Positions 32,859 through 41,431 of a stretch of DNA of 64,000 bases are shown here, one piece after another. The position numbers were made by a program, and so were the translations under genes. The first letter of the stretch is position 1. The number at the start of each line of letters is the position of its first letter. This DNA is from Bosea sp. BIWAKO-01. GTDB taxonomy: Bacteria > Pseudomonadota > Alphaproteobacteria > Rhizobiales > Beijerinckiaceae. The stretch is taken from the NCBI RefSeq assembly GCF_001748145.1, contig NZ_BCQA01000001.1:372001-436000 (forward strand), given 5' to 3'. A model generated the notes under the pieces. That model was not told the origin of the DNA. It saw only the letters and a program-made list of their open reading frames with translations, and ran no database searches.

Positions 32859-33297
32859 TGCCGGTGGCCCAACTGACCCGCACGCGCGCGGCGACCTGGC
32901 TCAGCTGCAAATGGATGTCGCCGCCAGTCGAACGCCCGCTCGGCAGAAAGCGGATGCCGCCGACACTGGCGGAGCGGCGCTCGGCCTCGGCCAGAGCCAT
33001 GTCGATGCTGGTGCGGGGCGCCATCTGCGTTTCCCCGATCACGGGCGAGGCGTAGATGCGCCGGTCCGCATCGATCAGGAAGAGCATGTCCCGGCTCTGC
33101 GCCATGGCGGCAGCGCGTGTGACCCGGAGTGCAGCCGCCAGGCGGGTCGCGTCGGCCGTCACCTGTGCTTGCAACGGCGTGCGCCTGAGCAGCGGCGCCG
33201 CCATGGTCAGGGCAAGGCTCAGAATGGCGACGCAGATCAGCACCTCGATGAGCGTGAACCCGGCATTGGCGGGCATGGCGTGTCCTGTGCGGGTCAT
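32839..33297 (-). CDS. gspH: Type II secretion system minor pseudopilin GspH
   Basis: The 152-aa protein has the prepilin site MPANAG/FTLIEVLICVAILSLALTM with Glu at +5, then LAAALRVTRAAAMAQSRDM, the GspH/FimT helix, and a small beta domain (FLPSGRSTGGDIHLQ) typical of GspH. Its start overlaps the gspF end by 4 bases. GspH is thought to couple the pseudopilus tip to the GspG shaft. Confidence 0.85.
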   Translation of the reverse strand: MTRTGHAMPANAGFTLIEVLICVAILSLALTMAAPLLRRTPLQAQVTADATRLAAALRVTRAAAMAQSRDMLFLIDADRRIYASPVIGETQMAPRTSIDMALAEAERRSASVGGIRFLPSGRSTGGDIHLQLSQVAARVRVSWATGNVTLDQ

Positions 33298-34514
33298 CGC
33301 AGTGCCAATTCATTGATCGAGAGCACTGCTCCCATCACCGAGAAGATGATGACCGCGATCATCCCTGCAACGAAAATCGTGATGACCGGGGTCAGCGCCG
33401 CGAGCGCGCGGGAGGTCCGGACTTGCTCCTGGCGTTCGAGGATCACGGCCGCGCGCAGCAACATGTCCTGCAAACGCCCGCTTTCCTCACCGACGGTGAT
33501 CATCTGCTGAGCCACGGACGGCAATGCCTCGGCTGCCGAGACCGCATCGCCGATGCTGACGCCCGCCCTGACATCCGTGACGGCCCGGTCAAGCCGCTCG
33601 CGCGTGTACTGGTTCCTGACCAGGGGACAGGAGGCCTGAAGCGCCTGCAGCGGCGGAACGCCGGCCTTGACCAGAGTTGCGAGGGTGCGCGTAAAACGCC
33701 CCGCCTCGCGGAGTTCCGCAATGCGCCCGATGACGGGGAGAGACAGGTAGAGCCTGTCCAGCTTGATCCGAAGCGTGGTATTGCGCCGGGCGGCGATGAT
33801 GCCCAACCCGCCGATGACCAGCATCGCAGCGGCAAGGCCCAGAATCCACGCCCCGTTCTGCCGAACCGCTTCCATCGCCGCCAGGACCGTCGGCAGCTGC
33901 ATGCCGTTCTCCAGGAAGAGCGGCGTCACCGCCGGGACCAGCAGTCCCAGAACGATCGAGATCGACACCGCAGCAAGGCAGACAAGGAGGGCCGGATAGG
34001 CCATCGCCGAGCGAATCCGGCTCCTGATCTCGACACGCCGGTCGAGCAATTCGGCCAGGTCCTGCATGGCGCCGCCGAGGTCGGCACCGACATCGCCCGC
34101 CTGAACGATGCGGATGTATTCGGGCCGGAAACGGCCTGGCATTCCCTCCATGATCTCGGCCAGCGTCGAGCCCTGCTGAATCCCTTCCATCAATTGAAGC
34201 GCGAGGGCCCGCATCCGCGGCTCTTCCGTTGTCGTCGAGGCGATCCGCAAGACGGTGTCGAGCGGCAGGCCAGCCTGCAGGAGCACGGCGAGGTCGCGGG
34301 CAAGGCGCGCGAGCTGCACATCGCTGATCCGCCGCGAGCCGCGCTCCAGGCTGATCTCGCGGAACAGGAAATCGCCTCCCCCCGAGGCCCGGACCTCGTA
34401 GGGGGTGACACCGCGAGCGCGAATGATGTCGCGCGCCTCGTCGGTCGACGCGGCTTCGACATCATCTTCGATGAGGTTTCCCGCCCCGTCGAAGGCCTCG
34501 AAGTGGAACCTCAT
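33294..34514 (-). CDS. gspF: Type II secretion system inner-membrane protein GspF
   Basis: The 406-aa protein has the N-terminal GspF adaptor (MRFHFEAFDGAGNLIEDDVEAA) and two T2SSF domains, the first with FTRTL-like helices seen later as RFTRTLATLVKAGVPPLQAL. Three membrane helices are visible near residues 170-190, 215-240 and 378-398. It forms the core of the inner-membrane platform. Both ends overlap neighbours by 4 bases. Confidence 0.93.
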   Translation of the reverse strand: MRFHFEAFDGAGNLIEDDVEAASTDEARDIIRARGVTPYEVRASGGGDFLFREISLERGSRRISDVQLARLARDLAVLLQAGLPLDTVLRIASTTTEEPRMRALALQLMEGIQQGSTLAEIMEGMPGRFRPEYIRIVQAGDVGADLGGAMQDLAELLDRRVEIRSRIRSAMAYPALLVCLAAVSISIVLGLLVPAVTPLFLENGMQLPTVLAAMEAVRQNGAWILGLAAAMLVIGGLGIIAARRNTTLRIKLDRLYLSLPVIGRIAELREAGRFTRTLATLVKAGVPPLQALQASCPLVRNQYTRERLDRAVTDVRAGVSIGDAVSAAEALPSVAQQMITVGEESGRLQDMLLRAAVILERQEQVRTSRALAALTPVITIFVAGMIAVIIFSVMGAVLSINELALR

Positions 34515-36265
34515 GGCTGCTCCACCGTCAGCGCGGTCGTCACGCGCAGCACTTCCTCGACCGTCGTCAGCCCCCTCCAGGCCTTGGCGACGCCGTCTTC
34601 ATACATGGATCCCCCGCCAGCCCTGCGCGCCATGCGCTCGATCTCGATTGCGGGCAGGCGCTGCAGGATCGCCCGCTGCACGCTATCGTCGACAACGAGG
34701 AGCTCGGCGATCGACAACTGGCCGCGGAATCCGCTGAAGCCGCATTTCTCACAGCCATTCGGCCGCAGCAGTTTCGGCGGGCCGAGATCGGGAAGTGTCG
34801 GCACCGTTTCAGTCAGTTGCTCCGCGATTTCGTGCGCGACCTCGTGCGGCTCCGCGCAGGAGGTGCACAAGCGCCGTACCAGCCGCTGGGCCATGATCCC
34901 GCGCAAGGTCGAGCCGAGCAGGAAATGCTCGATCCCCATGTCGATCAGGCGCGTCACCGTCTCGGCGGCGCTGTTCGTATGCAAGGTCGAGAAGACGAGA
35001 TGGCCGGTCAGCGACGCCTGCACCGCGATCCGAGCGGTCTCCGTGTCACGGATCTCGCCGATCATGATCATATTGGGGTGATGCCGCAGGATGGCTCGCA
35101 GGCAGGCCGGGAAATCGAGGTTGATGGTCTGCTGGACCTGCACCTGGCTGATGCCCGCGAGCTGATACTCGATCGGGTCCTCGACGGTGAAGATCTTCAC
35201 CGTCGGGCGATTGACGTGCTTCAGCATGGTGTAGAGCGTCGTCGTCTTGCCGCTGCCGGTCGGGCCCGTGAGGAGGATGATGCCGTTCGGCTGCTCCATG
35301 ACCTTGTGCAGCACCGCAATCTGTGCCGGCTCGAAGCCTAGGCTCGAGAAGTCGAGCTTTACCCGGCTGCGGTCGAGCACGCGCATCGTGACCGTCTCAC
35401 CGTCGATGGTGGGGATGGTGGCAACGCGGAAATCGATATCATTGCCGCGGATAGCAAGCTTGATGCGCCCGTCCTGCGGCAGGCGGCGCTCGGCGATATC
35501 GAGCTTCGCCAGGATCTTGATGCGCGAGATGACAGCGGCCCGCAGCCTAGCAGGCACCTCCTCGGTGACGCGCAGCATGCCGTCGATCCGGTACCGGACG
35601 GAGAGCCCGTTCCCGATCGGCTCGACATAGATATCCGAGGCGCGGGCATCGACGGCGGCGGAAATGATCTGGTTGACGAGGCGGATCACCGGCGCCTCGC
35701 TGGCGCTGTCGCGCAGCCGCTGCAGATCGTGCTCGCTGGGATCCTCGCCCGGCTGCACCGGCGTCGCCAATGCCTCGGCAGAACTCATCTCGCCATAAAG
35801 CACCGCGGCCAGGCGCTCGAACTCGGCAAGCGTGATGACCTCATGACGGATCGCATGGTCGACGACGAAGCGCACCGAATCCAGCGGCATCTGGTCAAGC
35901 GGGTCGACGACGGCGAGCGTCAGTGTGCCCGCCTCCAGCCGGATCGGCAGAATCCGGTTCTGGATCACGAAGGACGGCGGCAGCTTGTCGGTAAGAAGTG
36001 GCTGCAGGCCCTCTTCGCCAGGCGCGTAGACCGGGAGCCCGAGATAGCGTGCGAGGCTGAGCGCGAGATCCGCTTCGGACATGATGCCGAGCTTGGCGAG
36101 AACGAGGTCGAAGCGATCTCCGGCGGTCACGGCGGCGCGTTGCGCGCGGCCTATCGATGTCGCATCCAGAAGGCCCTGCGACAGCAGGAAGGCTCCGAAT
36201 TTCTCCGAAAACGATCGGCTATGCGGATCGTTTTCTGCCAGTGCGGTTCGAGCGTGCTCGGTCAT
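34511..36265 (-). CDS. gspE: Type II secretion system ATPase GspE
   Basis: The 584-aa hexameric ATPase has an N-terminal GspE/N1E-type domain with LGLPVYAPGEEG, Walker A GPTGSGKTTTLYTML near residue 335, the Asp box and Walker B region MIMIGEIRDTETARIAVQAS, the His box TGHLVFSTLHTNSA, and a zinc-binding four-Cys element (CTSCAEPHE and CEKCGFSG). These are the hallmarks of GspE, which powers pseudopilus assembly through GspL and GspF. It follows gspD by about 50 bases and overlaps gspF. Confidence 0.95.
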   Translation of the reverse strand: MTEHARTALAENDPHSRSFSEKFGAFLLSQGLLDATSIGRAQRAAVTAGDRFDLVLAKLGIMSEADLALSLARYLGLPVYAPGEEGLQPLLTDKLPPSFVIQNRILPIRLEAGTLTLAVVDPLDQMPLDSVRFVVDHAIRHEVITLAEFERLAAVLYGEMSSAEALATPVQPGEDPSEHDLQRLRDSASEAPVIRLVNQIISAAVDARASDIYVEPIGNGLSVRYRIDGMLRVTEEVPARLRAAVISRIKILAKLDIAERRLPQDGRIKLAIRGNDIDFRVATIPTIDGETVTMRVLDRSRVKLDFSSLGFEPAQIAVLHKVMEQPNGIILLTGPTGSGKTTTLYTMLKHVNRPTVKIFTVEDPIEYQLAGISQVQVQQTINLDFPACLRAILRHHPNMIMIGEIRDTETARIAVQASLTGHLVFSTLHTNSAAETVTRLIDMGIEHFLLGSTLRGIMAQRLVRRLCTSCAEPHEVAHEIAEQLTETVPTLPDLGPPKLLRPNGCEKCGFSGFRGQLSIAELLVVDDSVQRAILQRLPAIEIERMARRAGGGSMYEDGVAKAWRGLTTVEEVLRVTTALTVEQP

Positions 36266-36316
36266 GCTCCCTCCATGGGAAGCCCAGTGCCGGAGATCGC
36301 CCTGCTGATCTCCGTA

Positions 36317-38656
36317 TCATCGTAGCACGCGCTTGGCGTTCTGGATCACGACGCGGCCGGGATCGCGCGTCGGAGAGAATGCCTCGACCTTGCGCCGGTA
36401 TTCGTCGGTGACCGCCTTCGCCTCGTTCAGGTCCCGCACGACACGCGGCGTCAGCATGATGACGAGTTCGGTCTTCTCGACCAGATCCTGCTTGTCCTTG
36501 AACGCATTGCCGAGCAGCGGGATGTCGCCGAGAACCGGAACCTGCGTCGCAACCCGCGAAGTCCTGTCCTGGATCAGGCCGCCCAGCGTGATGCCCTCGC
36601 CGTCATTGACGACAACGGTGGTGCGCACCCGCCGGCGCGCGAATGTGGGCGAGTCGATGCCGGAGGTGGTGGTTCTCTGCACGGCCGAGACCTCCTGCTC
36701 GATATCGAGCAGGACGCGGCCGGACTCGTTGATCCGGGGGGTGATGTTGAGGATCACGCCCGTGTCCTTGTAGGCGACCGAGTTCACGACCGGGGCCCCG
36801 GGCGTCAGCACGCTCACCGCCGACTGCGTCGTGATCGGCACCTGATCGCCGATCTGCAGCGTCGCGGTCTTCTTGTCGAGGACCATCAGGCTTGGCGAAG
36901 CGAGCACGTTGACCCGGCTGACCGCGGCGAGCGCATTGATCGTAACGTTGGCCTGGGCTGCCCTGAAAACATAGGAGAAGCCCGGGAACACGGAGCTGAT
37001 GGCCCCGTCGATCGCGCTGGAGAAGGTTCCGGTCTGATTGCCGCGCTGGTTCTGCAGGAACCAGCGGACGCCGAACTTGAGGTCGTCGTTCAGCGTCACC
37101 TCGGCGATGGTCGCCTCGATCAGGACCTGATTGGGAAGGATATCGAGATTGGCGATGACCCGGGCCACCCGCTTGTAGTCTTCCTGGGAGGCGAGGATCA
37201 GAAGCGCATTCTGCGCCGGGTCGGCCACGACCTTGATCCGCGGCTCGCCGCCCGGTCCACCCGCTCCGAACCCCGTCGCGGCCGTTTCGGCCGCAGCGCC
37301 ATTCTCCTGCCCTCCCGTGGCCAGGGTCGCGCCGCCAATGGGCAGGCCTGAGAACATGTCGAAGCTGCGGCGCGGCGCGCCCCCCCCGAAGGCGCCTGAG
37401 AATCGGTCACCACCCGAACCACCACCGCCCGAGAAGCCTGTGGCCTGGGCCAGTTGGCCCGGCACGCCCGCTGCATCCGGCTCGGAGCTACGCACCCTCT
37501 GCCCGCCGCGCCGGCCTGCATCGCCCCCCGCGGTCACCTCGCCGGCGAAGATCGAGTTCAGGACCTCCACGAGTTCCTTGGCCTGCCGGTTGCGGAGCAC
37601 GTAGCTGTGGATTTCCCGCTGCGGCCCGGCCGCCTGATCGTCGAGGCGGCGAACCCATTGCTGGGCCTCGCGCAAATATTGCGGCTGCCTCGCCATGATC
37701 AGGATGGATTTGAGCTTTGCATTCGGCACCAGTTGGACCATGCCGCTCATCGCGCCTTCGGCATTCGACGAGAAGATGCGGTTGACCCCATCGACGATGG
37801 CATCCGGTTCGCCGCCTCGTACAGGGACGAGCGCGAACGACATACCCTTCATCGCGTTGACGTCGAAGACCGAAATGGCCTCCTCGATCGAGCTCATTTC
37901 CTGGGCCGTGCCCGAGATCAGCAGCGCATTGCGGGATGTGTCGACCCGCACCACCCCGCCGAACGACACGATCGGCTCGAGGATGCGCTTCATTTCCGTC
38001 GCCGCGATGTACCTCATCGGCACCACCTTGACCGAGTTCCCGATCTGCTGGCCACCGCTATCCGAACCGCCGAGCCTGGCTCCCATCGCCGCCTGATCGG
38101 CCGTCACCACCCGATAAATGTTGCCGTTCTGAACAATCGCGGCGCCGACGGTCCGCAGGGACGCCTCGAAGAGTTCAGCGATGCCGGCACTGTCGACCGG
38201 CCTCGTCGTCTGAATCGTGATCCGGCCCTCGATCTTCGGATCGACGGTGAAGCTCGTCTTGAAGATATCACCCAATACGGCCTTCGAGCCTTCGGTCACC
38301 GAGGCATCGACGAGATTGAGTGTGTAGGTCTGCCCCCCGGACGCCCGCTGAAGAGCGCTCGGCATCCGGGACCGGTCGGGATTACCGGTGAACTCTCCCC
38401 CCGAAAAAACCGTGCCAGCTTGCGCCGGCCCCGCGCCACTTGGGTCCGGCAGGCTCGCATAGGGGCCGAAGGGGCGCCTCTTGCCGTCATCGTCGACCGA
38501 ACGTGTCGAGTGAGTGGCGTTGACCTGCTTCTCGAAGGAGACGATTCCGGATTCCTGGCAGGCGCTCAACAGCAGCGCCCCAAGCAGAGCCAACGCAATG
38601 CATCCGCGGCGTTTAGAGAGGGGCGGCTTCTTGCCATCTACGGATGTACGAGCCAT
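36317..38656 (-). CDS. gspD: Type II secretion system outer-membrane secretin GspD
   Basis: The 779-aa secretin begins with a lipoprotein signal (ALALLGALLLSAC, Cys33), an N0 domain (NLVDASVTEGSKAVLGDIFK), N1-N3 repeats and a C-terminal secretin domain with ASPSLMVLDKKTATLQIGDQVPI and VPVLGDIPLLGNAF. A Gly/Ser-rich insert of about 90 residues lies within or after N3 (near residues 378-470), longer than usual. The lipobox suggests it reaches the outer membrane with or without a pilotin. It heads the gspD-E-F-H-I-J operon. Confidence 0.94.
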   Translation of the reverse strand: MARTSVDGKKPPLSKRRGCIALALLGALLLSACQESGIVSFEKQVNATHSTRSVDDDGKRRPFGPYASLPDPSGAGPAQAGTVFSGGEFTGNPDRSRMPSALQRASGGQTYTLNLVDASVTEGSKAVLGDIFKTSFTVDPKIEGRITIQTTRPVDSAGIAELFEASLRTVGAAIVQNGNIYRVVTADQAAMGARLGGSDSGGQQIGNSVKVVPMRYIAATEMKRILEPIVSFGGVVRVDTSRNALLISGTAQEMSSIEEAISVFDVNAMKGMSFALVPVRGGEPDAIVDGVNRIFSSNAEGAMSGMVQLVPNAKLKSILIMARQPQYLREAQQWVRRLDDQAAGPQREIHSYVLRNRQAKELVEVLNSIFAGEVTAGGDAGRRGGQRVRSSEPDAAGVPGQLAQATGFSGGGGSGGDRFSGAFGGGAPRRSFDMFSGLPIGGATLATGGQENGAAAETAATGFGAGGPGGEPRIKVVADPAQNALLILASQEDYKRVARVIANLDILPNQVLIEATIAEVTLNDDLKFGVRWFLQNQRGNQTGTFSSAIDGAISSVFPGFSYVFRAAQANVTINALAAVSRVNVLASPSLMVLDKKTATLQIGDQVPITTQSAVSVLTPGAPVVNSVAYKDTGVILNITPRINESGRVLLDIEQEVSAVQRTTTSGIDSPTFARRRVRTTVVVNDGEGITLGGLIQDRTSRVATQVPVLGDIPLLGNAFKDKQDLVEKTELVIMLTPRVVRDLNEAKAVTDEYRRKVEAFSPTRDPGRVVIQNAKRVLR

Positions 38657-39285
38657 GTCCCGCCAACTACTGATAATGAGGTAGGCAACGCTTTGCAGGT
38701 ACGCCCCGCGAGTTTGGCGAACGATTCGTTCGATTCCAATTAAATTCGATCGGGCGTGATCTTATTCCTTGGATAATCAGCGTCTGCGCAACAGTGCCCC
38801 CGAGCCGTATTCATGGGCTCTTCGACCGGTTTCCCTGCAGGCAAAGCACGCCAAGCGCCCGAAGACAAATATGAGACAGTAACCGGGAATCCGCAGCAGA
38901 AGAGATGACCGGTCGAAACTCGGCTCGCCGACGCAGGCAATTCCGACGGCTGGACTGGCCTGCAGCGGCGGCGGCTGACTTGCATCGTCCTTTCAAGGCT
39001 GAAACGTCGCTTCGTGGGGCCGCTGCCACGTGGTACTCTGCAGGCTGGTCATGTAGATGGGCGCGTGCAGGGCCAGATTGCGGAGCAAACTCCTTTAGCG
39101 GCCTCCCTTCGCCGCCAATCTTCCCAATAACAAGACGGTGTGAAATTCAGCTCCACGCTTCGATCATTCGAACGATCATGTGCAGAGACACCTATTCATC
39201 TCCCCCTAAAATCCAGATAAAATTTTCAGAACTCAAATATTCATGGATAGAAAATTGATTTCTCCGCAGCCTCAGGGGAACATCA
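38657..39285. other. Divergent control region between gspD and the response regulator
   Basis: No coding sequence is supported. The part next to the regulator (about 39180-39260) is A/T-rich (TAAAATCCAGATAAAATTTTC). A direct repeat, CGATCAT-TCGAA-CGATCAT, lies at 39162-39180 with a TTCGAA centre. These are plausible promoter and operator elements for the two divergent genes. Confidence 0.55.
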
Positions 39286-39978
39286 ATGGCCGAATACAGA
39301 ATATCCATCATCGACAACCACCCTCTTCTTCTGGAGGGCATGGCTGCGCTCGTCCGGCGCAAACCCGGCCTGACATTGAGCGCGATGGGCTCCACTGTCG
39401 GGCACATCCGCTCCATCGCCGCCGATCACCGCCCCGATGCGATGATCCTCGACTTCAATATGCCCGGGGACGCCTTCTGTGCGATTCTGGATGTTCTGTC
39501 GGGCTGGCCAGCAACGAAGGTCCTCATCTTCACCGCCTCGACCGATACCGATCTCGCCATCGCGCTTCTTGATGCGGGTGTCAGCGGCTTCGTGCTGAAA
39601 TCAAGCTCGACGGATGAACTCTGTACGGCGATCGATGCGATACGCCGCAACGAGGTATTCATTTCGCCCTCATTCGCAACGCGGATCATCGGCGCCCTGA
39701 AACACAAGCCCTTCAACACGCGACCGGCGCTCATGCCGCACTTCAGTGTCCGGGAACATCAGATCGTCAGGCTGCTTTCCAGCGGCAAGCGAAACCGGGA
39801 GATCGCAAGTGCCCTGTCGCTGAGCGAAAGGACCGTGAAGGGCTACATGACGCTGCTGATGCAAAAGCTCCACGCCCGCAATCGCCTGGAGGCCGTCATT
39901 GCCGTGCAAGGTCTCAGCCAGGCAGCTGCGCTGCGTGGCGATACCGAGAGTGACAGCCCGTCTGGGCCGTTCGGTTAG
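39286..39978 (+). CDS. Orphan NarL/FixJ-type response regulator with atypical receiver
   Basis: The 230-aa protein has a receiver domain (about residues 1-125) with the phosphoacceptor Asp56 in AMILDFNMPG and the conserved Lys in FVLKSSSTDEL. A LuxR-type helix-turn-helix follows (about 150-215: FSVREHQIVRLLSSGKRNREIA then LSLSERTVKGYM). The acidic pair that normally reads DD is Asp10-Asn11 here, so one Mg-coordinating carboxylate is missing. No histidine kinase is encoded nearby. AGGGGAAC precedes the ATG. Lying between the T2SS and T1SS/peroxidase operons, it is the obvious candidate regulator of the oxidase genes, which is inference. Confidence 0.88.
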   Translation: MAEYRISIIDNHPLLLEGMAALVRRKPGLTLSAMGSTVGHIRSIAADHRPDAMILDFNMPGDAFCAILDVLSGWPATKVLIFTASTDTDLAIALLDAGVSGFVLKSSSTDELCTAIDAIRRNEVFISPSFATRIIGALKHKPFNTRPALMPHFSVREHQIVRLLSSGKRNREIASALSLSERTVKGYMTLLMQKLHARNRLEAVIAVQGLSQAAALRGDTESDSPSGPFG

Positions 39979-40007
39979 AAACAGACCACGCCCGTCTGAA
40001 GCGATGC

Positions 40008-40034
40008 CACGGCCTTCCCCTCGTGTCGGCCGTG
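40008..40034. terminator. Hairpin between convergent response regulator and HlyD genes
   Basis: CACGGCC and GGCCGTG pair across a 13-base loop in the 58-base gap between the two convergent genes. TTTCAG follows on the plus strand. It is a modest terminator candidate. Confidence 0.4.
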
Positions 40035-40036
40035 TT

Positions 40037-41374
40037 TCAGCGTTCCTTGAAGATCCTGTTGGCGTGGTCCGTGAAGGGTTTCGTCAGGAACGAGAGCGCA
40101 GTGCGTTCCTCGGTGGTGATGAAGACCTCGACCGGCATTCCGGGCTGGAGCTTGCGGTCGCCGAGGGCGGCGGCGAGATCGCCGTCGATCTGGATTTCAC
40201 CGGTGTAGAAATTGGCGCCGGTGGTGGGGTCGCGGGTGGTCGCCGGGGAGAGATGGCTGACGCTGCCCGGCAGCTCCGGGGTCGCGTTCTTGGCGAAGGC
40301 CGAGAAGCGCAGGCGGGCGGGCTGGCCGAGCCTGACCTGGTCGATATCGGTCGGCGCGATCCTGACCTCGACGGTGAGCCTGGCCTCGCCGGGCACGATG
40401 GTGGCGAGGCGCGCGGCCGGGGTGATGACGCCGCCGACGGTGAAGACGGTCAACTCGTTGACGAGGCCGGCGATCGGGGCGCGGATCTCGGAGCGCGAGA
40501 GGCGGTCCTCGCTGGCCAGGCGCCGGTCGCTGAGCTCGGAGACCTTGGCCTCGACCTGGCGCAGCTCGCGCTGGGCCTCGGTGCGGGCGGTCTCGTCGAC
40601 GGCGATGATCTGGATGCGGGCCTCGCTGATGCGCAGCCGGGCGCGGGCGATCGAGGCCTCGATCTCGCCGCGCTCGCCGAGCAGGCGGGCCCATTCGCGG
40701 TTGATGTTGTAGACCTTGGTGCCGTCGATGAAGCCCTTCTGGAACAGGCCGAGATATTTGTTGCGCTCGAGCTCGACCAGGCGCAGCTCCTCGACCTTGG
40801 CGACCTGGCGGGCCTCGAGGCCTTTCACCTCCTCGCCGGACTGGACGATGCTGATCTCGAGCTGTTCCTTGCGGCTTTCGCGGTTGGTGCGGTTGCCGTC
40901 GAACAGCCGGGTCTCGCCCTGCATGATCTGGGCGGCTTCGTCGGAGAATTTGGCGAGCTCGGCCGGAAAGGTGATCGCGGAGAGAGTGTCGCGCTCGGCG
41001 ATCAGGCGGGCTTTGCGGCCGAGATTCTCGCCGAGCTGCGAGCGGATGATCGAGAGCTCGGCCCTGGTCTGGACATCGTCGAGCCGGAACAGGGTCTGGC
41101 CGGCCTCGACCCGGTCGCCCTGACGCACCGCGATCGCCTGGACGATGCCGCCGTCGCGGTGCTGCACCTCCTTGAGGTTCTGGTCGACCTTGATCGAGCC
41201 CTGGGCGATCACGGCGCCGTTGAGGTTGGCGCTCGCGGCCCAGCCGCCGCAGCCGACGACCAGCAGCAGGGCGAGCGCCGTGCCGGCCAGCATATGCCGG
41301 CCGAGGCCGAAGTTCGGCTCGCGCTCCTCCCTGGTCTCACTCCCGGCCTGCGATGCGATAGTGCGCCTGGTCAT
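40037..41374 (-). CDS. Type I secretion membrane fusion protein (HlyD/PrtE family)
   Basis: The 445-aa adaptor has a short cytoplasmic N terminus, one membrane helix near residues 28-48 (MLAGTALALLLVVGCGGWAA), the biotinyl-lipoyl half QHRDGGIVQAIAVRQGDRVE, a long coiled hairpin (about 100-280) and the returning SEIRAPIAGLVNELTV and C-terminal beta domain ending GMPVEVFITTEERTA. These are the features of HlyD/PrtE. It bridges the ABC exporter and an outer-membrane TolC protein, which is not encoded here. GGGAGAG precedes the ATG. It is the last gene of the peroxidase operon. Confidence 0.93.
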   Translation of the reverse strand: MTRRTIASQAGSETREEREPNFGLGRHMLAGTALALLLVVGCGGWAASANLNGAVIAQGSIKVDQNLKEVQHRDGGIVQAIAVRQGDRVEAGQTLFRLDDVQTRAELSIIRSQLGENLGRKARLIAERDTLSAITFPAELAKFSDEAAQIMQGETRLFDGNRTNRESRKEQLEISIVQSGEEVKGLEARQVAKVEELRLVELERNKYLGLFQKGFIDGTKVYNINREWARLLGERGEIEASIARARLRISEARIQIIAVDETARTEAQRELRQVEAKVSELSDRRLASEDRLSRSEIRAPIAGLVNELTVFTVGGVITPAARLATIVPGEARLTVEVRIAPTDIDQVRLGQPARLRFSAFAKNATPELPGSVSHLSPATTRDPTTGANFYTGEIQIDGDLAAALGDRKLQPGMPVEVFITTEERTALSFLTKPFTDHANRIFKER

Positions 41375-41431
41375 GATCGTCTCTCCCGTCGGCCGGCCCG
41401 GGATGCGAGGCCGAGCGGCCCCGCACCGAGG

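Noticed and set aside
38889..38925. GACCGGTC near gspD considered as a member of the GACCAAGGTC family
   Set aside because: The two-base centre differs and the spacing between half sites is shorter. Such an 8-mer is expected often in high-GC DNA.
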